From NCBI RefSeq assembly GCF_025567315.1, contig NZ_JAOQJE010000005.1:1-64000 (forward strand): a stretch of 64,000 nucleotides of DNA, in the 5' to 3' direction. The notes under the pieces were generated by a model. That model saw nothing but the letters and a program-made list of their open reading frames with translations. It was not told the origin of the DNA and searched no databases. The DNA comes from Agathobaculum ammoniilyticum (GTDB lineage Bacteria; Bacillota; Clostridia; Oscillospirales; Butyricicoccaceae). This document shows positions 1 to 7,852 of the stretch, one piece after another. Position numbers and translations under genes: made by a program. Numbering within the stretch: the stretch's first letter is position 1; every line of letters begins with the position of its first letter.

Positions 1-90
1 GCCGTTTTACCCGTCTGCCGCCCATGATAAATTTTTCTCTATTTGCACCGCTTTTGGCGGTTACACAAAATTTGGGATTGCCCCTAAAAA

Positions 91-134
91 ATAAGCAGAA
101 AGAATACACAAAATAATGTATTCTTTCTGCTTAT
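91..134 (-). terminator. Intrinsic terminator of the nuclease gene
   Basis: An 18-bp perfect stem (91-108 with 117-134, 8-nt loop) starts a few bases past the nuclease stop codon. On the minus strand it is followed by a run of five T (complement of 86-90). The nuclease therefore appears to be a single-gene transcription unit. Confidence 0.85.
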
Positions 135-139
135 TGCAA

Positions 140-928
140 TTATGGACGAATATACACCATTACACTTAAATCGTCTGCATCTTTACTTAAGTCATTTTCA
201 AACCCTCTGGGGTTCTTTATTCGACTATCAGGATCATAAACAAAACACACTAATTTTTTACAATCAGGATGGGCTTTGTACCTAGCAATATCTATAATCA
301 ACTCATTCGCTAATTCTTTATTATTGAGTCCTTTTCGTGTTTTCTTTGTTTCTATAACAATTTTTTCATTTTTCAGCAAAAAATCTTGTCTCGAAGATGT
401 ACCAGCATATGAAGGCGTCCATTCTTCCGGACGAATATCATCACAATATAGTGTCAATAAAGTATGTAACAAATCTTGTACATCATATTCATCAGCCACA
501 TCTAAAGTCTCTCGATTATCATACCTATCTCTTAGTTGTATTACTACTTGATGAAATCTATTTAATATATTTCCAATTGCTGCATCCGTTAAACCTGTCA
601 ATTTTGAGGAGTTCTTTGATAAATTTAATTCTTGTTTATAACAATCTTGATTCGTTTCAAGATTATTAATTATTTCTCTAATTAAATGTATATTTTCTCT
701 ATGCACATCATGATTTAAAACAAATTCATTCGACAATATATTGGAAATATTTTTTTGATACCATTTTTCAATTTCTTTACAGCTAAATAAGATTATATTA
801 AACTCATTTTCCGATAACGCTTTTGACAAAGACTTAATAATAGCTGTTATAGTAGGTTCAGATGTATATTCGTCAATACAACCAATAATTCCAGTTAAAC
901 GAATTTTTATAATCTCAATGCTTTCCAT
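140..928 (-). CDS. Solitary PD-(D/E)XK nuclease, DpnII/MboI-like
   Basis: A 262-residue protein. The C-terminal ~110 residues carry the marks of a PD-(D/E)XK nuclease: VQDLLHTLL, then SRQDFLL with the metal-binding Asp, then IVIETKKTR giving the E-x-K pair, followed by a helix and a FVYDP strand. This order matches, from memory, the DpnII/MboI-type endonuclease family often found as stand-alone genes. The N-terminal ~140 residues are helical with no recognised motif. The start is the ATG at 928 because AAGGAG lies 8 nt upstream; an in-frame upstream ATG at 988 has no such site. No methyltransferase gene is visible beside it, so it is not a conventional restriction pair here. A role in defence is inference; nuclease fold assignment is fairly firm. 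Confidence 0.75.
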   Translation of the reverse strand: MESIEIIKIRLTGIIGCIDEYTSEPTITAIIKSLSKALSENEFNIILFSCKEIEKWYQKNISNILSNEFVLNHDVHRENIHLIREIINNLETNQDCYKQELNLSKNSSKLTGLTDAAIGNILNRFHQVVIQLRDRYDNRETLDVADEYDVQDLLHTLLTLYCDDIRPEEWTPSYAGTSSRQDFLLKNEKIVIETKKTRKGLNNKELANELIIDIARYKAHPDCKKLVCFVYDPDSRIKNPRGFENDLSKDADDLSVMVYIRP

Positions 929-1000
929 TTTTATATTCTCCTTTAGCACGTTTTGAAAATAGTATACCAAATAAACCTCAAAAATCAAAGATAATATCTT

Positions 1001-1115
1001 TGTTACGCAGTAGAACGCCTTTTTTGAACGTATAAGTATAAAATATCATATGGGTGATTTTTATGCTCTGTAAAACCACATAAATCAATGTAAAATCAAC
1101 CTCTACTGCGTAACA
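1001..1115. repeat. 14-bp inverted repeat pair bounding a 115-bp AT-rich segment
   Basis: TGTTACGCAGTAGA at 1001-1014 is matched exactly in inverted orientation at 1102-1115. The 87 bp between has no ORF and is very AT-rich. The layout could be a tiny MITE-like insert, a protein-binding region or an old element end. Nothing else in the window matches it. The wider 989-1251 gap holds only this pair and the hairpin at 1179-1243. Confidence 0.6.
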
Positions 1116-1178
1116 TTACATAATGGATTGAGGGCGTAAGCGGTTTATCCGATTGCGCCCTCTTGTCTGCTCCACAGT

Positions 1179-1243
1179 AAAGACAGGGAAACCGTCAAGG
1201 ACGCGAAGCGTGCATTTTATCCTTGACGGCTTTCTCTGTCTTT
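1179..1243. other. Large interrupted hairpin downstream of the HTH gene
   Basis: Two stacked stems are visible: AAAGACAG (1179-1186) with CTGTCTTT (1236-1243), and CCGTCAAGGA (1192-1201) with TCCTTGACGG (1220-1229). It begins just past the HTH gene stop. No T-run follows on the minus strand, so it is more likely a structured 3' end or a regulatory RNA fold than a simple terminator. Confidence 0.55.
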
Positions 1244-1251
1244 GCTATTCA

Positions 1252-1440
1252 CTATCTGTCAAAACGGAATTGCAGGACAGCTTTGATAAGCTGTGCTTTC
1301 AGTCGGTCTTGTATATCATCATTGATATTACCATGATAAGTAGACAGGTATTTGATACGTCCAGTATAATGTCTTAATACTGCGTCTACCGCTTCCGGTT
1401 CCCCTGCAACTGCCTTTTCGATAATTTCAAAAGGTATCAT
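1252..1440 (-). CDS. Small helix-turn-helix protein of conjugative-transposon type
   Basis: A 62-residue protein starting MIPFEIIEKAV. It resembles the short HTH proteins that sit next to a sigma-like gene in Tn916-family elements (AGEPEAVDAVLRHY, then a DDIQDRLKAQLIKAV helix). It overlaps the 3' end of the upstream sigma-like gene in a different frame, which implies translational coupling. The ATG at 1440 is preferred over the one at 1455 because AGGAACAGGA sits directly upstream. Function is probably regulation of element transfer or excision; this is inferred from context. Confidence 0.7.
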   Translation of the reverse strand: MIPFEIIEKAVAGEPEAVDAVLRHYTGRIKYLSTYHGNINDDIQDRLKAQLIKAVLQFRFDR

Positions 1441-1885
1441 TTTCCTGTTCCTCATGCTCCAATCTCTCCATTTCTTTTCTTAGCTGTTTGAGTGCTGCTA
1501 TTTTCCAGTAGTTTACTGTCGTGCGGCTTTTCCCATACCTTTCTCCGATTTTCTTATCCGTATATCCAAAGAAGAAATACAGTACCAAAACTTCCTGCCG
1601 CAACTTGGGTAAATCGGAAAACACTTTTGCCAATCGTTCATTTTCTATTACGATTCTCTCGTCGCACACAATTAATTCCGTCGAACTTGTTTGCTCCGCA
1701 AAATAACTGTCTGTTGTAGATGGATTGTAATACCTTTCCTCCATGAGATAATCAAGGGATATTTCCCGTTTCTGCCGTCTGCCAATATCCCGATAGGCGG
1801 ACATGGAAGCATTACGGAGAACAACTTTACAAAAGGCTGCAAAAGTGTATTCGATATGCTCTTTGTATTGCTCTAAATCGTTCAT
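1427..1885 (-). CDS. Sigma-70 region 4-like regulator of the mobile element
   Basis: A 152-residue protein. Residues ~95-140 (LPKLRQEVLVLYFFFGYTDKKI, then GKSRTTVNYWKIAALKQLRKEM) form a sigma region 4-type helix-turn-helix. The N-terminal part (YTFAAFCKVVLRNASMSAYRD) resembles region 2. Proteins of this kind accompany recombinases in Tn916/CTn elements and probably control element genes. The ATG at 1885 is preceded by AAGGGGGTG at good spacing. It is coupled to the small HTH gene at its 3' end. The gene is AT-rich like the rest of the element. Confidence 0.75.
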   Translation of the reverse strand: MNDLEQYKEHIEYTFAAFCKVVLRNASMSAYRDIGRRQKREISLDYLMEERYYNPSTTDSYFAEQTSSTELIVCDERIVIENERLAKVFSDLPKLRQEVLVLYFFFGYTDKKIGERYGKSRTTVNYWKIAALKQLRKEMERLEHEEQENDTF

Positions 1886-1975
1886 TGTTTCACCCCCTTT
1901 CTTCCCAATAGGGGTTATTGCAGAAAACGCCCATACAGCAATAAAACTGCATAGGCGTTCGGAAACATGAATTGT

Positions 1976-2086
1976 TTAAGCATATAAAATGATATGTGTA
2001 TTCATCATCATAGCCAGAGTATCCCATGATGAAAGAAAGGCTTTTTTTGATGATTGAATCAAAAATATAGGAAAGACGGGCAGCAT
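1976..2086 (-). CDS. 36-residue peptide with a strong ribosome-binding site
   Basis: The ORF starts MLPVFPIFLIQSSKKAF and has an excellent Shine-Dalgarno (AAAGGAGGT) 6 nt before the ATG at 2086. It lies 46 bp downstream of the MFS gene stop and upstream of the sigma-like gene on the same strand. The first ten residues are hydrophobic. It is not a family I recognise. It could be a leader peptide controlling the sigma/HTH pair, or a chance ORF. The remainder of 1886-2132 contains no other gene. Confidence 0.35.
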   Translation of the reverse strand: MLPVFPIFLIQSSKKAFLSSWDTLAMMMNTHIILYA

Positions 2087-2132
2087 ATTGATACCTCCTT
2101 TATATTGCTATGACCTTAAAAAGTGAATGTTC

Positions 2133-3380
2133 TCATTCGTTACTGTTCTCTAATTGGCTGAATATTTTCTTTGAGTAAAGAGCAATCAAGAAAGCGGCAA
2201 CGGCTGCTACAATCAATACAATCCATGTCCGGCTTTCAAAAATATCAAACAAAACACCATAAATCGCCTGCCCTATGGGTTGACCACACATGGCTATGGA
2301 AATCAACGCCGCCATGATTTTACCAACCAATTGCGGGGGCGTCTGCTTTTGTACCATTGTGTAAATCTGCACAACAAACAGCGTAGAAGCTCCCATTGCA
2401 GTAAAGCTCATTAGTGTAATAACCCAATAAGACAGGATTGCAGGAATATGAAACATCAACGAAATCCCCATCAATGCTACGGAAGCTGCACAAACCAGAA
2501 GCAAAATATAAGAGCTTTTTAGCTTCAATTTTTCTGCTATCGCTGCTGTTAAAATTCCACTGCACAAACCACCTAATGCAAGTGCGCCTTGGGTAAAGCC
2601 ATACATGGTATCTGACATTTTAAGTACCTGTGTAATCAAAATAGGTGTCCCAACAATCATAACCGAACTTAATATTAGATTGAAAATAGAAATCAGAAAC
2701 ACGACGGAAAAGAAAATCGGTTTTTCAGTTTTTACGAACTGGTAACTTTCCTTTAAGTCATTTCCTACAACTGTTAAAATACCTCTTTCCCTTATACGCT
2801 TTTCATGTGGGATATGGATAAAGATTTCCATAACTGCGGAAAAAGAAAAGCAGCCAATACTTAAAATCAAAATAGGATAAATCCCCCACATTCCAAACAT
2901 GATGCCGCCAATGACAGGTCCCAGTAAACCGGAAAGAGTATTTACTTGGTTGATAACTGCGTTTCCTGCCATTAGTTTTTCTGATGATACTAATAACGGG
3001 ATACTCGCCTGCACAGACGGCTGATAAGTACCGGAAATTCCATACAGAAGCATTAACACAGTAATGAACAACGGAACCGTTGGCAGCTTTCCTAAGCTAA
3101 GATAAAAAATCAGTATCAATACCGCTGTACAAAAGTCCAGCCCGACCATAATATTCCGCTTGTTCACTCTGTCGGCTAATACGCCGCCAATCATCGACAA
3201 TACTACCATTGGCGCAAAAGAACAGGCAGTTACCATTCCAAACAGAGCAGATGAACCTGTTTCCCGCAATAAATAAAGCGGCAGGGCAAAACGTAAAATT
3301 GCATTTCCAAACAACGAAATGATTTGCCCGATAACAACCAATGTAAAATCACGTTTGAAAAGAGTCGATTTTTCTTTCAT
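2133..3380 (-). CDS. Major facilitator superfamily efflux transporter
   Basis: A 415-residue membrane protein with about twelve hydrophobic segments. The first starts at LVVIGQIISLFGNAILRFA and loop 2-3 carries the MFS motif A variant GGVLADRVNKRN. Its sequence style resembles macrolide-efflux (Mef)-like and enterobactin-exporter-like MFS proteins; the substrate cannot be named from sequence. The ATG at 3380 has GAGGAGG upstream. It sits 92 bp downstream of a TetR gene on the same strand, and near-identical operator sequences precede both genes, so it is probably derepressed by a TetR ligand, plausibly a drug. AT-rich base composition agrees with carriage on the mobile element. Confidence 0.85.
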   Translation of the reverse strand: MKEKSTLFKRDFTLVVIGQIISLFGNAILRFALPLYLLRETGSSALFGMVTACSFAPMVVLSMIGGVLADRVNKRNIMVGLDFCTAVLILIFYLSLGKLPTVPLFITVLMLLYGISGTYQPSVQASIPLLVSSEKLMAGNAVINQVNTLSGLLGPVIGGIMFGMWGIYPILILSIGCFSFSAVMEIFIHIPHEKRIRERGILTVVGNDLKESYQFVKTEKPIFFSVVFLISIFNLILSSVMIVGTPILITQVLKMSDTMYGFTQGALALGGLCSGILTAAIAEKLKLKSSYILLLVCAASVALMGISLMFHIPAILSYWVITLMSFTAMGASTLFVVQIYTMVQKQTPPQLVGKIMAALISIAMCGQPIGQAIYGVLFDIFESRTWIVLIVAAVAAFLIALYSKKIFSQLENSNE

Positions 3381-3405
3381 ATAAATCCTCCTCAATATTT
3401 TATAA

Positions 3406-3422
3406 ACCAACCGTCGGTCTGT
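3406..3422 (-). promoter_or_regulatory. Probable TetR operator before the MFS gene
   Basis: On the minus strand the sequence is ACAGACCGACGGTTGGT, an imperfect dyad. It shares the AC-GACC...GGT pattern with the site in front of the tetR gene (4128-4144). It lies 25 bp upstream of the MFS start codon. Confidence 0.65.
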
Positions 3423-3472
3423 ATATGGTTTAAAATAAACTGCCCTGCAAAGGACAGATTATTTTAACAACA

Positions 3473-4114
3473 TTACTGCTGCTTGCAAAAGCCAATATAT
3501 GCTTCAATTAAAGCTTCATCTAACAGAACATCAATGCCAATACCTTTCATCAGATGATTGAACGTATTACATCTTTCCCGCATACCATGTGCGTCCGTTT
3601 GATTTACCAACGGATTGAGCCATGTATTTGCTAAAATCATAATCGCTTCTGCCACCTCTTTTGGGTGTTCAATTTGAATAGAGCCGTCTTCCATACCCTG
3701 TTTTAAAATCGGTTCAATAAATTTGGGTGCCACTATTTGATAAATTTGCCCGATTTGCAAAGCCAAAAATCTTGGGTTGTCTAACAGACTTGGTGTAATC
3801 GTCAACATAAGGCTTTGGTTGGAATGGAACACCGCCGTTCGGATAATCTTCCGAAGCTTTTCCAAACCATTTACTTCTTTATCATCTCTTACTTTTGCTA
3901 ATACTGCCGTATTTTCTTCTCCGATACGGTCGAAAATGGCTTCCAGTATATCCTCTTTAGACGCAAAATGATGATAAATGGCACCTTTAGAAAGCTTGGT
4001 TTCATTGATGATGTCCTGTAAAGAAGTCCTGTCATAACCTTTTTCAGCGAATAGGCGGGTAGCCACATCTAAAATCAATCTGACAGTTTCTTCTGGATAT
4101 TTGTTCCTTGCCAC
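3473..4114 (-). CDS. TetR/AcrR family repressor of the neighbouring MFS pump
   Basis: A 213-residue protein. Residues ~10-55 form the TetR N-terminal DNA-binding domain: ILDVATRLFAEKGYDRTSL, then LSKGAIYHHFASKEDIL. The rest is the helical ligand-binding and dimerisation domain. The GTG at 4114 is chosen because AAGGAGGG lies 6 nt before it; the longer ATG-start ORF (4177) begins inside the promoter. A TTGACA-17-TATTCT promoter precedes it and an operator-like dyad overlaps the transcription start, so the gene is probably autorepressed and also represses the MFS gene. Confidence 0.85.
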   Translation of the reverse strand: MARNKYPEETVRLILDVATRLFAEKGYDRTSLQDIINETKLSKGAIYHHFASKEDILEAIFDRIGEENTAVLAKVRDDKEVNGLEKLRKIIRTAVFHSNQSLMLTITPSLLDNPRFLALQIGQIYQIVAPKFIEPILKQGMEDGSIQIEHPKEVAEAIMILANTWLNPLVNQTDAHGMRERCNTFNHLMKGIGIDVLLDEALIEAYIGFCKQQ

Positions 4115-4127
4115 TCTATCCCTCCTT

Positions 4128-4177
4128 ACAGACCGTTGGTCCGTATAAAGAATAGCACAAATTACTTTCGCTGTCAA
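4128..4177 (-). promoter_or_regulatory. tetR promoter with operator
   Basis: On the minus strand, -35 TTGACA (4172-4177) and -10 TATTCT (4149-4154) are 17 bp apart. Directly downstream the dyad at 4128-4144 reads, on the plus strand, ACAGACCGTTGGTCCGT. It resembles the site before the MFS gene (3406-3422), as expected for shared TetR control. Confidence 0.75.
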
Positions 4178-4433
4178 TATAGCTCCCTATCCGCTGATTT
4201 GGCATTTCTAAAACTTTCCCGTATCAATGAGTAAAGAAAGAAAATCAAAATTTTTTTCATAAATCTTTGGCAAAATCGTCCTATGCGGTGTAGTAGGGAT
4301 TGAAAGGAAAAACAGAGGGTTTGGGAAACTTCCCAACAAGCAAAATGCAGCGCATTTTTACGGAAAGGGTACCCCTTTCCTATGCTTGCTAAGAAGTTTT
4401 TCACTTCATCAAATGCGAAAGGACGGGAAAGGA

Positions 4434-4652
4434 ATGGAAAAGAAACGAGTTATCAAAGACGGTCAAATCGTCGTGAAAAATCCCCTGTATCAAGAACTTC
4501 CGAAGCATGAAGTCATTATAAAATCGGGGAAAACGCTCTACCGATTTACAGGCAGCTATGACGGGAAGAAGTCATTGCCGAGTAAAGTTTTACGCCTTAT
4601 GGAACAGGAAAATTTACAGAAAGAAGTTGATAAAAAGGACGGGAGCCGATAA
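4434..4652 (+). CDS. Small conserved-looking protein of the recombinase module
   Basis: A 72-residue basic protein starting MEKKRVIKDGQIVVKNPL, with VIIKSGKTLYRFTGSYDG in the middle. I do not recognise a named domain, but short basic proteins like this commonly sit directly ahead of large serine recombinases in clostridial elements. GGAAAGGA lies immediately before the ATG, which is closer than ideal; an ATG at 4413 is an alternative start. It is followed by another short ORF and then the recombinase on the same strand, so it is likely co-transcribed with them. Confidence 0.5.
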   Translation: MEKKRVIKDGQIVVKNPLYQELPKHEVIIKSGKTLYRFTGSYDGKKSLPSKVLRLMEQENLQKEVDKKDGSR

Positions 4653-4653
4653 A

Positions 4654-4725
4654 ATGAACACATACAATCCTGTATGGCAGACTGCCCGCCAACGAAAGGA
4701 GCAAACTTATGTTAAGGCAGTCTGA
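4654..4725 (+). CDS. 23-residue ORF overlapping the recombinase start
   Basis: It starts MNTYNPVWQTARQRKEQ. The ATG follows the previous stop by one base, with GGGAG about 9 nt upstream. The ORF runs 17 nt into the recombinase gene in another frame, and the recombinase Shine-Dalgarno lies inside it. This suggests translational coupling that limits recombinase synthesis. It may simply be a coupling device. Confidence 0.35.
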   Translation: MNTYNPVWQTARQRKEQTYVKAV

Positions 4726-6355
4726 CAACAAACTTACCGCCCTCTATTGTCGCTTATCACGCGACGACGAATTACAGGGCGACAGCAACAGCATTGTAAA
4801 TCAAAAGGCGATTTTAAGTAAATACGCAAAGGAAAACGGCTTCAAAAATCCCCTATTCTTTGTAGACGACGGATATTCAGGTACGAATTTCAACCGTCCG
4901 AGCTGGGGCGAACTCATTGAGAAGATAGAAAACGGCGAAGTATCTACACTGATAGTCAAGGATATGTCGCGGCTTGGGCGTGATTATCTGAAAGTGGGAT
5001 TTTATACCGAAGTCTTGTTTGTAGAAAAGGGCGTGCGGTTTATCGCTATCAATAACGGCATAGACAGCGCGAACCAGCAGGACAGCGACTTTACCCCCTT
5101 TTTGAACATCATCAACGAATGGTACGCCAAAGATACAAGCAAGAAAATCCGCGCGGTAATGAAGTCCAAAGGAGAAGCGGGCGAACATCTCTGCACAAAT
5201 CCGCCATATGGTTACATGAAAGACCCGGATAACAGAAAACATTGGATTGTGGACGGAGAAGCCGCCGAAGTAGTCAAGCGGATATTCGCCCTTTGTTTGG
5301 ACGGTTACGGACCGTCGCAGATTGCCCGTATTTTGAAAGAGGATAAAGTCATAACGCCGACAATCCATTTTCAGCAGACAGGCAGGGCAACGAGAAACGC
5401 GCCGCCGGACAATCCCTATAACTGGACGGGCGATACCATAGCTGATATTTTGGAGCGTCAAGAATATCAAGGGCATACGGTAAACTTCAAAACCTATAAG
5501 CAGTCCTACAAGAACAAGAAAACCTGTTATAATCCAGAGGAAAAATGGCTTGTGTTTGAGAATACCCACGAAGCAATCATTGACGCCGACACATGGGCGC
5601 GGGTACAGGAATTACGCAAGAACAAACGCCGCCCGACAAGGACAGGTAAGACGAATATGTTTTCCGGTATTGTGCGCTGTGCCGACTGCGGCGAAAAGCT
5701 GTATTACTGCACAAGCAGGAACTTTGAAGCAAGACAAGACTATTTTGTCTGCTCTACTTCAAGGCTCAAAGGGAAAGAGGTTTGCCCAACGCATTTTATC
5801 CGCGCTGTGGTGTTGGAACAGGGCGTACTCGCTCATATGAGAATGGCGATTGCTTGTGTTGCGAACCACGAAGAACAATTCCGCAAGGCTATGGGTGCAA
5901 AGCAGAAAGCCGAAGCAAGGAAAGAACTTGCGGCAAAGCGTCGGCAGGCAACACAGGCGGAACGGCGCATAGAAGAACTTGACCGACTTTTCAAACGTAT
6001 TTACGAGGATAATGCCAACGGAAAACTATCTGACAGCAGATTTCAAATGCTCTCTGATGATTACGAGCAGGAGCAGGAAGAACTGCGGGAAAAGCTGTTG
6101 CAACTGAATGAAGAAATTATACAGCAAGAAGAACAGGCAGAAAACATTGACAGGTTTATCGGCAAGGTGCGGAAGTATCTCGACTTAGAAGAATTAACGC
6201 CCACTGTCTTAAATGACATGGTAAAGGCGGTGTATGTTCACGCACCGGATAAGTCAAAGGGATATAGGGAACAGCAGATTGATATTTCCTATGACCTTGT
6301 GGGAATACTCCCCGCCGCCATGTTGAACGACCTGCAAAACGGAGAAACGGCATAG
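4709..6355 (+). CDS. Large serine recombinase (TnpX-like)
   Basis: A 548-residue site-specific recombinase. The resolvase domain (residues ~5-150) has the catalytic Ser in YCRLSRDDE and the conserved VKDMSRLGRDYLKVG. The recombinase domain follows (~165-290), then a zinc ribbon (CADCGEKLYYC ... C ... C, ~315-355), a long coiled coil (~385-480) and a DUF4368-like C-terminus. This order is typical of TnpX-type transposon recombinases, which excise and insert the element through a covalent serine-DNA link. The ATG at 4709 has AAAGGAG upstream. It is the rightmost gene of the element, next to the chromosome junction. Confidence 0.95.
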   Translation: MLRQSDNKLTALYCRLSRDDELQGDSNSIVNQKAILSKYAKENGFKNPLFFVDDGYSGTNFNRPSWGELIEKIENGEVSTLIVKDMSRLGRDYLKVGFYTEVLFVEKGVRFIAINNGIDSANQQDSDFTPFLNIINEWYAKDTSKKIRAVMKSKGEAGEHLCTNPPYGYMKDPDNRKHWIVDGEAAEVVKRIFALCLDGYGPSQIARILKEDKVITPTIHFQQTGRATRNAPPDNPYNWTGDTIADILERQEYQGHTVNFKTYKQSYKNKKTCYNPEEKWLVFENTHEAIIDADTWARVQELRKNKRRPTRTGKTNMFSGIVRCADCGEKLYYCTSRNFEARQDYFVCSTSRLKGKEVCPTHFIRAVVLEQGVLAHMRMAIACVANHEEQFRKAMGAKQKAEARKELAAKRRQATQAERRIEELDRLFKRIYEDNANGKLSDSRFQMLSDDYEQEQEELREKLLQLNEEIIQQEEQAENIDRFIGKVRKYLDLEELTPTVLNDMVKAVYVHAPDKSKGYREQQIDISYDLVGILPAAMLNDLQNGETA

Positions 6356-6420
6356 CCGAAGCTACGCCGTTTCCCGAAAACGTTCCTATGCTGTTTTATG
6401 AGTGCCGCCCTTTGAGGCTC

Positions 6421-6461
6421 TTTTATTGCGTATGGATTTTATTGCGTATGGATTTTATTGC
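6421..6461. repeat. 16-bp tandem repeat at the element/chromosome boundary
   Basis: TTTTATTGCGTATGGA occurs twice in direct tandem (6421-6436, 6437-6452), followed by a partial third copy TTTTATTGC. The third copy overlaps the stop and final Gln codon of the DUF4179 gene. It lies just outside the recombinase gene, where the right attachment site is expected, and may be an att-related duplication or simple slippage. Confidence 0.7.
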
Positions 6462-7849
6462 AGATCGATCGTAACGGCCTGCTCTTCGAGCAGCTCCATA
6501 TCGTCGTCCGGCTGCCAGAAGGACACGCCGGCGACCCTGGCAAGCTCTTCCTCGGCCGCGCCGGGGTAGTACAGGGTGGCGATGATATTCCCAGTCTCAC
6601 GGTCGGTATAGCTGTCAAAGTAAGCGTCATTGTTCAACGACAGGCTGTTCCCAGCCGCGTCTGTCAGATTAAACTGGCCGTTTTCCATCCAGGTCGCGCC
6701 GTGAGTGGAGAAGATGGCAACAGCCTTGGCCGCGCCGACCTCCAGACTTTCGAGTGTCAGGCCGTTTTTGCCTTGGTCGGTCAGCGGAAGCGCATCGAGC
6801 GCACCCTTGACCTCGTGGGCATGATAGCTGGACATGAACGGGATCAATGTGATAGATTTGGTGTCCTCGTCCGCACCGATAAATTCAAACTGATTCACCG
6901 ACCGGCCTAAGCCGCTGGCGGTTAGTCCGACGCTGATGAGGGGCAGGTAATTGCCCTTGTCGTCACGCAGGACGAAGCTGTCCCATGGCATAGCATCGCC
7001 GGACACGCGCTCGCTGAGTGTGATGGACGAACTGAGCGGGGAGATAGATACGCGCTCGACGCGCGGCGTGCGGTCTACCGTATAGGCGTTGCCCCTCTCG
7101 TCCGTACCGGAGAAACGGACGGTAAAGTCCTGCTCTGGTTCGACTGTCAGGCTACCCACTGAGCTTTTATCGACCGAAAGCGCGAATTTAAAATCTGCGT
7201 CCTGCATGCCATTGATGCTGCCGCCGGTATATAGTAACAGGTTAAACTGGTCAGGGAGCGATTGCTTGAGCGGCAGCCGATGCAGGCCCTTGAGCGTGCA
7301 GTCGTCCTCAAAATAGGCCTCGTTCAAAATAGCGCCTGTTGTATCCAGTTCCTTGCCATCAACTGCCGCCCAGAATACAGGCGCAGACCAAGCGGCACGC
7401 CAGCTTTCGGGGTCGCTGCTGTCACCAGTCTGTTCCAGCGGAGCCTTGCTCGACATAGTATAGAAAATATTGATATAGCTGTCGTCAGCCGCGATGTTAT
7501 CAATAGTCAGCGTTATGCCGTCTATGGTCTGGCTTGTGTCGACCGCCGCGTTATAGGCCTTATACCGTTCCTGGTGGGCGGCGTATTCCGAAGTGCGGTT
7601 CCCGCTGAAGTAATCGATTGCGTTGCGTGTCATTTCCAGCATCGCGGGTGCAGCCGCTGAAGCCCCTACAACCAGCGCGGCCGCTGCGGCGATGCACACA
7701 GCCATGCGGAGCGGGCGGCGCTTTTTTGCGGGCTGTGCCGTCCGCGCGGGCAGGGTATCGAGCAGCGCGTCCATACGGCTGTCAAAGCCGTCGGGCGTAG
7801 GGCAGTCCTCCCGCGCGGCGCGCGCTTTCAGCTTTTCATCAAATGTCAT
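6455..7849 (-). CDS. DUF4179-type membrane anti-sigma-like protein
   Basis: A 464-residue protein. A cytoplasmic N-terminus (residues 1-47, ending KKRRPLR) is followed by one membrane segment (~48-70) and a large extracytoplasmic domain with YINIFYTMSS, a DUF4179 hallmark. Such proteins are encoded right after an ECF sigma factor and are thought to restrain it at the membrane. Here the start codon lies 4 bp past the sigma stop and its Shine-Dalgarno overlaps the sigma 3' end, so the two are co-translated. The stop codon lies at the boundary with the mobile element, but the gene looks full length. Confidence 0.8.
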   Translation of the reverse strand: MTFDEKLKARAAREDCPTPDGFDSRMDALLDTLPARTAQPAKKRRPLRMAVCIAAAAALVVGASAAAPAMLEMTRNAIDYFSGNRTSEYAAHQERYKAYNAAVDTSQTIDGITLTIDNIAADDSYINIFYTMSSKAPLEQTGDSSDPESWRAAWSAPVFWAAVDGKELDTTGAILNEAYFEDDCTLKGLHRLPLKQSLPDQFNLLLYTGGSINGMQDADFKFALSVDKSSVGSLTVEPEQDFTVRFSGTDERGNAYTVDRTPRVERVSISPLSSSITLSERVSGDAMPWDSFVLRDDKGNYLPLISVGLTASGLGRSVNQFEFIGADEDTKSITLIPFMSSYHAHEVKGALDALPLTDQGKNGLTLESLEVGAAKAVAIFSTHGATWMENGQFNLTDAAGNSLSLNNDAYFDSYTDRETGNIIATLYYPGAAEEELARVAGVSFWQPDDDMELLEEQAVTIDLQ

Positions 7850-7852
7850 ACC

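Larger units (their letters stand above)
1..6360. mobile_element. Right part of a serine-recombinase transposon carrying a TetR/MFS efflux module
   Basis: The stretch is clearly more AT-rich than the GC-rich chromosome that begins near 6455. It holds gene types typical of Tn4451/Tn916-like elements: a short HTH protein overlapping a sigma-like protein, an efflux pump with its TetR regulator, small ORFs, and a large serine recombinase as the last gene at the right edge. The left end is not in the window, so the true length is unknown. The right boundary must lie between the recombinase stop (6355) and the DUF4179 gene stop (6455), but the crossover dinucleotide cannot be fixed from one end. 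Whether the nuclease at 140-928 belongs to the same element or an older neighbour is uncertain, because a 14-bp inverted repeat pair (1001-1115) separates it from the rest. Confidence 0.7.

Noticed and set aside
4174..4404. A 76-codon minus-strand ORF upstream of tetR
   Set aside because: It overlaps the tetR promoter, has no ribosome-binding site and no recognisable features.
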